Translations under genes and position numbers: made by a program
Notes under the pieces: generated by a model
What the model was told of the DNA's origin: nothing
Seen by the model: the letters and a program-made list of their open reading frames with translations, nothing else
Database searches by the model: none
In this document: piece by piece, positions 56,151-64,000 of the stretch
Numbering within the stretch: the stretch's first letter is position 1
Layout of the letters: every line of letters begins with the position of its first letter
Source of the DNA: Candidatus Rhodoferax bjergmarkensis
GTDB taxonomy: Bacteria > Pseudomonadota > Gammaproteobacteria > Burkholderiales > Burkholderiaceae_C
Assembly: GCA_016708345.1 (NCBI GenBank)
Contig: JADJFX010000034.1
Location: forward strand, 100,484 to 164,483
DNA: 64,000 nt
Direction: 5' to 3'

Positions 56151-57178
56151 CGGAAACGCGCTTTGGCCTTCCTAGCGAATGCATTGGTATAGGTTTTGAC
56201 AAATCAATTTTGTCCAGGTTGATGGACGAATCAAAGCTGGCCAAGGCCATCACCGAGATGCACGGCCCCTCATCAGCCATCAGTCCATCAGGTGAAATGG
56301 CTCCCCGCACCTTGTTGAAAGCGCTCGGGTACAAGGCACGGTCGCCCATCAGGTAGGCTGGCGGGACCGTTTTGATGATGTCGCCGGACCGCCGTTTGCA
56401 GCCATTTCAGGGCGCGAATGATGGCATAAGTCAGGGCCTGCACCGTCGCGGGGTTGCGCTGAATAAACTCGGCAGACGTATTACAAGCACCCGGCAGGCT
56501 GGGGCCGCCGAAACGTCCACAGAACCCTTGGGCGTGCGGGTATCGGCAATGATGCGGTTTCACCCTTTTGTTCCAACATGGTCATGACCGGATCGACGTT
56601 GCTCAGTGCGTCAGTATTGGCCTGCACGAAAGGCGTTCACTGCACCGCCCCCGTCCCCCACCGATGAAGCTGACGTCCTACGGCGTCAGACCGGCCCATG
56701 CCAGGATCATGCTCGCCACCATATCGGACGAAGAACCAAGCGCCGACACACCAAATTTTTTACCTTTGAGATCGAGCCACGCTCTGGTAGGCGGGCAGCG
56801 CTTTGGGCCGAAATACCCATTGCAATCTGGGCGGCTCGCCCTGAAGCACAGAAGGCTTGGATTGACGCCCTCTGGATTGCAAGCTGATGGTCTGCTCATA
56901 GGCACCCGAAACCACATCGAACGAAGCACTGGCGGTGCTCAACGCAGCCGGAGAATCACCCGTCAAGTCACTGATGTCAACCTCAGGCCTTCGGCCCCAA
57001 AAAGCCCGTTGCTCCGCAATGGTTAGCGGCAAATGGTGAAAGGAACTTTTGCCTTCGACTGCAAGGAGATTTTGGACTTTTCAACCTGGCCTGCGCCCAA
57101 AGCGTCGGCACCACCACTGCCTTGAAGCCAATGCGGGGCGGAAACCAAGGCGCGACGGTTGTGATGGAAGTGATTCAT
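56139..57178 (-). pseudogene. ABC transporter substrate-binding protein (NMT1/TauT-like), frameshifted
   Basis: Pieces on the minus strand: MNHFHHNRRALVSA (start 57178), LPLTIAEQRAFWG, VDISDLTGDS, DVVSGAYEQTISLQSRG, LQWVFRPKALPAYQSVA, DLKGKKFGVSALGSSSDMVA and SMILAWAGLTP, FGGPSLPGAC, AEFIQRNPATVQALTYAIIR, and NKVRGAISPDGLMADEGP. This is the periplasmic binding protein of a nitrate/taurine/thiamine-precursor type importer; the substrate is unknown and no permease or ATPase gene adjoins it here. At least five indels. Confidence 0.72.
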
Positions 57179-57361
57179 GGGATAGCAGTTGCAAGAGGCT
57201 GAACATACGACTTTGAGTCTCAAGCTTAGCCAGCCGCACACCAACGCGCATCAGGGTCATCCCGCGCGCGGGTTTGTACTGATCCCTCTTGTCACAAGGT
57301 TTTAAATTCAAGGTGCATTGGCCATTGAGCAGGCACCACCGATGCCAACGAACCCATATTT

Positions 57362-57417
57362 TGCTATTCTTTTTATAGCTGCTTACGCAAGTAGTACGTG
57401 CGCTAGAGGCCGATTTG
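57362..57417 (+). repeat. Interspersed palindromic repeat, long intergenic copy
   Basis: TGCTATTCTTTTTATAGCTG, CTTACGCAAG and TGCGCTAGAGGCCGATTT. The fullest copy in the window, lying in the 57179-57439 gap between the ABC-protein gene and hypX. No gene is seen in that gap. Confidence 0.6.
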
Positions 57418-57439
57418 ACATATAATTTGGATCGAACCC

Positions 57440-59147
57440 AGATATCAGTCCGATGAAGAATTGTCCAACCCAGATCGCGGTGGCGCGCCAGATGCCGTAG
57501 CGTCCACGAAGCAGGAGACTTTTTGCACAAAGTGATGGCGCGCAATGTGATAGCTCGGGTCAAAACCTAGAAATTGCGCCGCATCTGCGCCAACTCTTCA
57601 CGGTAAGCCGCCAGAGGCTTGATTAGCTCATCGCGGGCCCGGGTTTCGCGTTTAACCGCCACCTTGAAAGAGTTCGGGCTCAGCAGCCAAGCGTCCGCGC
57701 GCCGTGCAACCTCAATGCCAAAGGCCACCCTATCGCCCGGTATCCAAGCGTCGGTGAAACCGATCTCCACCGCGCGCTGCGCCGTCAGGGGCTGCCGGTC
57801 CCGCATGATCGCGTGGGCGCTTCCTCACCCACCCTGCGCGGCAAAGATAAGTCAATATTCAGACCCATACAGATTGCCCATGTTTTGTAGTGCGGGTTCA
57901 AGATGACCGTCTCGCGCGTCCACCAGATCAGCGGCGCGCGCCAAAAACACCCGCCCACCCACCACGTGCCACCCAGCGCTGCCACCGTGATTTGCTGCTC
58001 GGTGCCAATCAATTCGAGCGCCAGATCGTTCATGGCATTGATGTTGCGCCGACTCGTCAACCGCCGAACCGTCCGCCAAACTGGCCGCTTCGATCACATT
58101 CAAGTGGAATACCGTTTGACCAAAAGTCCTGCCCCCGTCAAGACCAGCACGTGAACCGGCCGCTTTTTGGCCCGTGCCAAAGGCGGCACGAAGGCGTTCG
58201 CATTGGCCTGTAGACATGGCACCGTTTGTAGAACTCAAAGCGCAGGAATCCGACCGCGCCTTGTTCTTCATACGCAATGTCTTGCCATGTGGCGGCATCG
58301 GCTTGCCACCAGTCATTCAAGGGCGCACAGGGCACGGCTTTCGCCTTCAGATTCAAACGCCAGTGTCGCTGGCAATTTGATGCTGTCCGCTCGTTTGACA
58401 TGACCGATCCATACGGCACCATCCAGCGTCGCCCGCAGCAAAGCGGTTTCGCGACAGGCAATCACCGCGCCCGGCGTACCACGCAGTGAAGCTTCAGGCC
58501 ACACATCAAACAAATAGCAGGGCTGGTCAAAAGACTGTCTGCCACGCCCGGATAGCCATCCGCCGCGTTGATCTTGCGCAGCACGGCTGCGGTGTCGTCG
58601 CTGCCAATCGAAGTCGGTCACTTTGCTTCATCAGGGTCGCAAGCGCCCACGAGGCGTGCGGCCACGCGGCCAGTGCTGTGGGAACAAAACGGCCTGATTC
58701 AAAGCGCTGCACCGCGAGCCGACACTGCAGCAGTGGCTGCCTGCGTGACTTCATGGCGGTAGATGCTGGACTTTTGGCACTTCGCAGCGAAAAATCCAAA
58801 GTCGCCCCCACGGGGCCGGCGTCCATTGCGCCTGCGCCTGCCGACAGTGACACCCCATTCGCCCTCGCCCTCCCGGATCGCCAATCCAGCGCCGAGGGCC
58901 CCCGGTCGCCCACAATGCCGGGGGTGAACAATCAGGCAAACGCAGCTCGACCAAGATCGACTCTGGAATAGCCCGGCGCAGGTGAGGGGCCACAATCAGG
59001 TGAGGCCTGAAAAGGGCCACAGCTTCTTCTGTGACCGCATCGGCAATATCAAATTCAACTGAAATTTCGTGCCCTCGCTGGCGCTGTTCAGCACCAGGCG
59101 CTGGGTCAAGCTGTTGAGAAGGCATGGGTGAGCAACAAAATACGCAT
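57440..59147 (-). pseudogene. hypX: Hydrogenase maturation protein HypX/HoxX, many frameshifts
   Basis: Pieces in several frames: MRILLLTHAF start (59147), HEISVEFDIADAVTEEAVAL and FRPHLIVAP, LRRAIPES, HPGIVGDRGPSALDW (formyl-transferase-like N-terminal half), then the crotonase-like half with TGGRTFGQ, NDLALELIGTEQQITVAALG, GGVFLARAADLV, NPHYKNMGNLYGSEY, RAVEIGFTDA and AYREELAQMRRNF, ending HLARHRDLGW. HypX supplies the CO ligand of [NiFe] hydrogenase under air, from a formyl donor. Its order hypX after hypD-hypC fits a hydrogenase operon continuing beyond the window. Confidence 0.78.
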
Positions 59148-59150
59148 CAG

Positions 59151-60269
59151 TCAAGTCCTTGTGGCGTCCGTAGCTGTAATGCGCCGCACAGGCCCCCCTC
59201 ACTGCTGACCATGCATGAACCGACCGGGTTTTCCGGCGTGCAGACGGTGCCAAAAATCTTGCAGTCTTGTGGCCCGTTTAACGCCCCGCAAAATGGCACC
59301 GCATTCGCAAAGCTTTGTTATCGGGCACCGAGCGGTGAAAGAGAGTTTGAAACGCCGCTCGGCATCCAAGCGCCGTACTTCTGGCGTATTTTCAGGGCCG
59401 AATACGGAACCACCGCCGAGACCGCGCCACTCGAATTCACGGCGCAACTCAAACACATCCGCCACACGATCCTGCGCCTTGAGTTGCCCTCGCGCGTGAC
59501 TGCCCGGAAAATTCGTTTTCCCTGGGCGCGCCCTTCATTGACCTGGCGCACCAGCATCAAAATCGCCTGCATCACGTCCAGCGGCTCCAAGCCGGCGATC
59601 ACCACCGGCTTGCGGTACTCTTGTGAAAAAAATACTCGTAAGGCCGACTGCCAATCACCGTGGAGACATGGGCCGGGCCAATACCCCCGTCAATCGGCAC
59701 ACTGCCCCACTGACGCACTTCAGGTGACTCAAGGATCGTGCTGATGGCCGAGGGCGTGAGTACATGGCAACACAGCACGCTGAAATTGCCCAGTTGCTCA
59801 GGTGAGCCTGCTATATCGCCAAAGCGGTCAGGGGCGTGGTGGTTTCAAACCCGATGGCAAAAAAACACCACCTCGCGCTGCGGGTTCTCGCACAATTTGC
59901 AACGCATCAGGGTTGAATACACCATGCAGATAACCCCACCGCGCCTTGGCCTTGAGCAGGGACAAATTGCGCGAGGCGGGAATGCGCATCGTGTCGCCGT
60001 AAGTGCAAAGAATCACACCGCAGCTCAAAGCCAACTCAATGGCATGTCCACGCCCGATGGGCAATACACAAACCGGGCAACCCGGCCCATGCACCATGCA
60101 GACGCTCTTGGGCGGCAAATCCCTCAACCCGTAACGCGAAATGGCATCGGGCTATGACCACCCGCAGAACTCCATGAAGCTGTAACTGCGACCTGGAACT
60201 ACTGAGACGGCCATTTTGTGCCAACGTCTGCGCGATGCCACCATCGCGGAACTCATCAACATATTTCAC
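59151..60269 (-). pseudogene. hypD: Hydrogenase maturation protein HypD, frameshifted
   Basis: Starts at GTG 60269: KYVDEFRDGGIAQTLAQ. Then SVCMVHGPGCPVCVLPIGRG with its conserved Cys, AIELALSCGVILCTYGDTMR, IPASRNLSLLKAKA, MVIAGLEPLDVMQAILMLVR, ADVFELRREFEWRGLG, and CECGAILRGVK, ending YSYGRHKD. HypD is an iron-sulfur scaffold that, with HypC, carries the Fe(CN)2CO unit to the hydrogenase. At least five frame changes. Confidence 0.82.
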
Positions 60270-60510
60270 GACACCGCCGGCGCTGGCAGATCTAGCTGAG
60301 AAAACAAGGCCCGGATCCGCTCAGGACTCATCAGCATCGAGTTTCGACAAAGCGCTGCCGACATGGCAAAATCACGTAGTCACCCACCTTGACATCATCC
60401 AGCGGGGCAGGGATATTTCCTTCTTGATCCCCTCAAGCTCGACAAGCGCTCCATCACCCGTCGCACCGACGCTCAATTTCCCCACTTTGACGGGCAGTGC
60501 AGAGACACAT
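60262..60510 (-). pseudogene. hypC: Hydrogenase maturation chaperone HypC, frameshifted
   Basis: ATG 60510 gives MCL, and after a shift ALPVKVGKL, then GDGALVELEGIKKEISLP and DDVKVGDYVI-like codons across another shift. The N-terminal Met-Cys motif, needed to hold the iron unit, is present. It runs directly into the hypD start, as usual. Confidence 0.7.
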
Positions 60511-60598
60511 TTCACAGCCCCAGCAGATTGATTTCCACACCCAAAAAAGTGCGACGCAGACACCCCTGCGGGTGGTACCGTATTAGACCAGCGAAATG

Positions 60599-61115
60599 TT
60601 ACGCCATTGCCAAAGGCTCGCAGATGTGCTTAGCAGCCACCAACAACTGGTTCTGGTCCATGCGCACAATGGACTTGCGACTCACCAGGCTGACGGGAGT
60701 TACCGCACCCGACATGCCCAACTTTGCCGATTGCTCAACAACAAAGCCCGAGCAGCCAGCCTCACTGCCCGCAGGAAGTAGTAGTCCATACCCGCCTCAA
60801 TGAGTTCCTGCACCAAACCAGCCATCGCATCACTATGTTTTGGATGAGACGGCATGGCTTCGAGCGCATCGAGCACCGCATTTGTTTTCGCACGCAGCTC
60901 CTTCGAATGGAAAAACCGCATCGATGGCTGAAAGCCGCACTGGTTTTGGTTGGCGCAGCTGCTTTTGCTGCACCGCTTGTTTTGGCCGACGTTTTGGCTG
61001 GCGTTTTGACGACTGGTGTTTTAACGACTGGTGTTTTTACGGCTGGCGCTTTAACGGCGGGCTTTGCAGTCTTTTTGGCAGCAGGTTTGGCAATGGTTTT
61101 GGCTGTAGTGGTCAT
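60599..61115 (-). CDS. Histone H1-like Lys/Ala/Pro-rich protein with conserved C-terminal domain, one frameshift
   Basis: From ATG 61115 the first 55 residues are a low-complexity basic stretch (AKPAAKKTAKPAVKAPAVK, then VVKTPVVKTPAKTSAKTSG), the pattern of bacterial histone-H1-like DNA-binding tails. After a shift near 60930 the protein continues KELRAKTNAVLDALEAMPSH, AGLVQELIEAGMDYYFLRAV, and, after another, MSGAVTPVSLVSRKSIVRMD, ending CEPLAMA at 60599. The C-terminal part looks like a conserved unknown domain rather than a histone. DNA compaction or PHA-granule-to-DNA contact would be guesses. Confidence 0.6.
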
Positions 61116-61158
61116 GATGTGATTGGGGGAGTGAAAAAATGGTTCGAAATGTAAAAAC

Positions 61159-62236
61159 TCACATGGTCAATGCGCTGAGTTTTTTGGGTGGCAAAGTACA
61201 TCAATATGCGCTTCATCACCGTCAGATACTGTTTCCACAGGCTGCCGGTGTTGTAGAAACAAAGCCGTACTTGACGCAAAGCGCCTGGATTTTGGGCGCT
61301 ACTTCCGAGTGCCGATGGGCCCGGCATGTCCGGGAAAAGATGGTGTTCAATCTGGTGACTCAAATGGCCGGTCATGATGTGAAACAAGCGTCCGCCCTCA
61401 AGATTACTGGAGCCGAAAGTTGGCGCAAATACCAAGTCACCTCAGGTTTCGTTGCGGGTATCTTCCTCACGGTAAATGGCCACACCTTCGGTAAAGTGCC
61501 CAAAAAATGCCGCAAGATCCACAAGTTGCGAATCAGGTTCGCCAAAAATTGCCCGCTAGTACAGGAGCGCTCACAAGGCGAGCGCAGGAAACAATAAATG
61601 ATCCTTGAACCACTGCTTTGCCGTCTTGCTCAAGAACCGGTTCAACCGGGCCTTGAACTCCTTCTTGGGCATCGCACCGTGGGTGTAACGCCCGATTTCA
61701 AGGTCATGTGACCCACGCCATACTGAAAGCCCAAGGCCAGCATCAAGTTGGCCAATGGCTGAAACCAATGCCTCGGTTTCCAGCGCTGTGCATCGGTCAG
61801 GCGCAAAGTGAGTAACCCAGATCGCGGTCCTTGCCCAAAATATTGGTGTAGATGTGATGGACCACGTTGAGCAGAATAACCGCCACTACACGCCATCACA
61901 AGCAATGTACCCACTCAAACGTTTGCAGGTTCAAAGGTGGGTCCCCGGTCCAGTCGTACTGGCCATGCATCACGTTATGGCCAATTTCCATGTTGTCCAG
62001 AATCTTGGCGTTGGCCAAAGCCATCACGCCAGACCACCAACTCAAGGGACCGACTCCAAAATGCAGCAGGGCACGCCCGGCGACTTCGCTGGTGCGGCAA
62101 ATGCGAATCATCCGGCGAATGGTTGACGTCAGATTGGCCCGGGTTGGTCATCACGCCATCACGAATGGCATTAACCTCGCGCTCAAATTCAGCGACTTGT
62201 TCGCGTGTCAGGTTACGGCAAGCTTGGAAAAACTCA
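61159..62236 (-). pseudogene. Membrane fatty-acid (delta-9 type) desaturase, frameshifted
   Basis: Pieces: ATG 62236 (MSFSKLAVT), RALLHFGVGPLSWWSGVMAL, ANAKILDNMEIGHNVMHGQY with the first His box HNVMHGQYDW, VVHHIYTNILGKDRDLG (second box), then LTDAQRWKPRHWFQPLANLM, PKKEFKARLNRFLSKTAKQW and the third box GHLSHQIEHHLFPDMP. The three His boxes bind the di-iron centre. With the ferredoxin reductase upstream and the TetR regulator it forms a DesB/DesC/DesT-like unit that adjusts membrane unsaturation. Several indels. Confidence 0.8.
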
Positions 62237-62263
62237 TGGGATATTCTTTATAAGTAGGAAGGG

Positions 62264-63370
62264 TCAAAGGTCCAGCGCAACATCAGACACGGCCGCAGAA
62301 ATGCACAAACAGATCAGCTCATTCGAGGTGTCGATGAGATTTCACCGGTTTGGAGGTTTTTCCACAGTCCCTCTTGTTTTTAGTGCATGGCAAAACAGCA
62401 GATTCCAATCCGGCAACCGTGTTTGGGTGCCAAGCCGGCCCGCTCGGCCTGAACCAGCAAGGATCACACGCGCTGGTGACAAGTTTTGCCACTGGCGGCA
62501 AACTCCAACAGCCACCAAGCGTTCCAACTGCCGTCGTGGGCAAAAACGCGGGCGCAACAAGCGTTCGCTGTACAGGGAACATTGACTATTGGCGTCATCC
62601 CACGGTTGAAGTGCACCGCGTCCATCAGCGCACGGGGTGTACACATCTAAGTTTCGCGCTCGGTCAAGTCAGGCACATTGGATACCAGCATGTCAACGCC
62701 AAAACGCCCTGCACTGTGCGAATAATGAACGATAAGTTTCAGGCTGGAAACGCCAGCCGCGATGGTCTGGAGTTGTTGCGAGAAAATGAATTCTTCGGGT
62801 GTGCGGCACACAGAAAAAGATGAGATCGCCCTGAAAATTCTCGCCTGCAAATCGCGACAGCATAGCCATCACCGGGGTGATCCACTACCAGCTCTGGAGC
62901 AGCATCTTTTGCGCAAGCTGGTTTGGCAAAAAAAATCTCCTGCCGCCTGACTGATGGTCAGCACATCGCCAGCTACAACCGCTAGCAAGTAATTGGAAAC
63001 CAGACCGCAGCCCTGAGCGCGAACAGTGATTGCCCCGACGCGCTCTGGCCGAGATGACAAGCTGCACACGTTCGACCCGCCTGCCATCCATTTCGACCCC
63101 CCAACCGGACAAACTGGCCCGCCTTTGCACCTTTCCAAAGTGAATTGGGCTGCAAAACAAAGGTTTTGGGTGTCAACAGACTCTCAATCACGCGAACTAC
63201 CCGAACGCGTACCTCAGACAAGGACAACATGGGATGCAAACCACCCAAAGTATCATTGACGGCGCTAAGCCGGACAATCGACTCAGCAAGGTTCAACAGC
63301 ACCGATCGAAGTAGGGCGACAAGTGATTCGGTCCATGCTCCTGACGAGCTAAGATTTTTCTGACTGACAT
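62264..63370 (-). pseudogene. Ferredoxin reductase with C-terminal 2Fe-2S domain, frameshifted
   Basis: Begins MSVRKILARQEHGPN (63370). FAD/NAD-binding parts: TPKTFVLQPNSLWKGAKAGQ, GNYLLAVVAGDVLTISQAAG-like codons, VDMLVSNVPDLTE, and YTPCADGRGAL/CGPRALMDAVH. The C-terminal 2Fe-2S ferredoxin domain has the GCRIGICCSC-type cysteine cluster across two frames near 62400, ending about 62264. It hands electrons from NAD(P)H to the desaturase next to it. Five or more indels. Confidence 0.72.
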
Positions 63371-63413
63371 CGCATTATTCCTGTGATAGACCAATTTTTC
63401 GAGCTTCACGAGT

Positions 63414-63536
63414 GTGTACAAGCGTACACTGAATGTCAATTTTATTTTTAATTTAGAGTGTTTTCTAAGTATTTACTTCAATTTAATTGGGTTTCAGTCT
63501 CAATTTTTACTCACCTGTTACGATACGCTTGTACAC
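63414..63536. promoter_or_regulatory. Operator-like palindromes between desaturase operon and tetR
   Basis: GTGTACAAGCGTACAC (63414-63429) is a perfect GTGTAC/GTACAC palindrome around AAGC; TACGCTTGTACAC (63524-63536) is the same motif on the other strand. Both contain AGCGTA/TACGCT half-sites like those of FabR/DesT-type fatty-acid regulators. They lie in the 213-bp divergent gap, one near each promoter. Confidence 0.6.
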
Positions 63537-63582
63537 AAACTTTAGTGTAGTTTTCAAATTTTCTTCATTGTGAAGATTTCAC

Positions 63583-64000
63583 ATGAACCTCTCTTCGACG
63601 ACCCTCCGAGCCCCCGACATCCTCACACGCAGCGAACACCGGATCTCACCCAGGCTGCTCAGTCAATCAGCCTTGAATCTGATTGGTCAAGGACGCAATT
63701 TCACCAGCAGGTATCCGCGAAATCGCTCGCGAAGCAGGCATCGTGCCCAACGCGTTTCTATCGCCATTTCAGTACAACCGACGAACTAGGTCTGGCTCTG
63801 GTGGAAGAAGTTGGCATTACCCTGCGTCGCTTGCTGCGGGAAGCGCGGCAAGCTGGCGTTACCAAGAACAAGTGGTTCGGCACTCGGTCAAAAGGTGTAT
63901 CACGAATATTTGAAACAAAATCGCCTTCAATTCCTGTTCATTTCAAGCGAACGCGCAGGCGGAAGCCAGGTTTTAAGGCAAGCAATTCGCAATGATGTCA
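63583..64000 (+). pseudogene. TetR-family regulator (FabR/DesT-like), frameshifted and cut by the window edge
   Basis: Starts MNLSSTTLRAPDILTRSEHR. The DNA-binding domain is split over frames: LLSQSALNLIGQGRNFTS, then GIREIAREAGIVPNAF, then FYRHFSTTDELGLALVEEVG and ITLRRLLREARQAGVTK, then YHEYLKQNRLQFLFISSERA. At least three indels. The opening and the HTH resemble FabR/DesT, repressors of unsaturated-fatty-acid genes. Divergent from the reductase-desaturase pair with operator palindromes between them. The C-terminus is outside the window. Confidence 0.72.

Overview
The window looks like chromosomal DNA of a betaproteobacterium of the Comamonadaceae type (Rhodoferax/Polaromonas-like). The basis is gene content: an E3 subunit of pyruvate dehydrogenase that carries its own lipoyl domain, the polyhydroxyalkanoate regulator PhaR, the hydrogenase maturation genes hypX-hypD-hypC, Mfd divergent from IspD, OFA-type MFS carriers, and a short interspersed palindromic repeat that I associate with this family. 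No species can be fixed from the sequence alone.

Layout. 1-4.1 kb: an alpha-2-macroglobulin-like lipoprotein gene (minus strand, runs off the left edge) and a small membrane protein. 4.2-4.45 kb: an abnormal homopolymer-rich stretch that looks like poor sequence. 4.5-13.65 kb: a run of integron-type gene cassettes (a hypothetical protein, an RDD membrane protein, a RelE/HigB-HigA toxin-antitoxin pair, and a split gene), separated by attC-like sites and with no integrase in view. The last cassette is interrupted twice: by an IS1634-like element at TTAA and by a complete 4.97-kb Tn3-family transposon flanked by ACCAAG repeats. Removing both elements and one copy of each target duplication restores one 130-codon reading frame. 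The transposon carries a Hint-domain (polymorphic toxin) fragment between tnpA and tnpR.

13.7-19.1 kb: ispD, mfd and small unknown genes. 19.2-25.3 kb: a short-chain dehydrogenase, two MFS transporters, an L7/L12-domain membrane protein and three scattered pieces of a decayed lpdA paralogue. 25.5-38.2 kb: a defence-type island with hicAB behind a clear operator, an AAA_14/DUF4143 ATPase, Rhs remnants, and a five-gene type I restriction-modification operon (hsdM, hsdS, an AlbA_2 regulator, hsdR, a YgjP-like metallopeptidase). 38.3-44.4 kb: the pyruvate dehydrogenase operon aceE-aceF-lpdA. 44.5-46.7 kb: a DadA-like oxidase and an HDOD protein.

46.7-64 kb: a recognisable gene order in which almost every reading frame is broken by small indels: MBL hydrolase, nnr, rnr, tRNA-Leu, rimO, phaR, tRNA-Val, gloB, mltD, an ABC substrate-binding protein, hypX-hypD-hypC, a histone-like gene, a fatty-acid desaturase with its ferredoxin reductase, and a divergent TetR regulator with operator-like palindromes. 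So many broken conserved genes in a row, together with single-base homopolymer shifts in aceE, aceF and the macroglobulin gene, point to sequencing or assembly error more than to real decay. I could not test this. Coordinates of broken genes give the outer span of recognisable coding.
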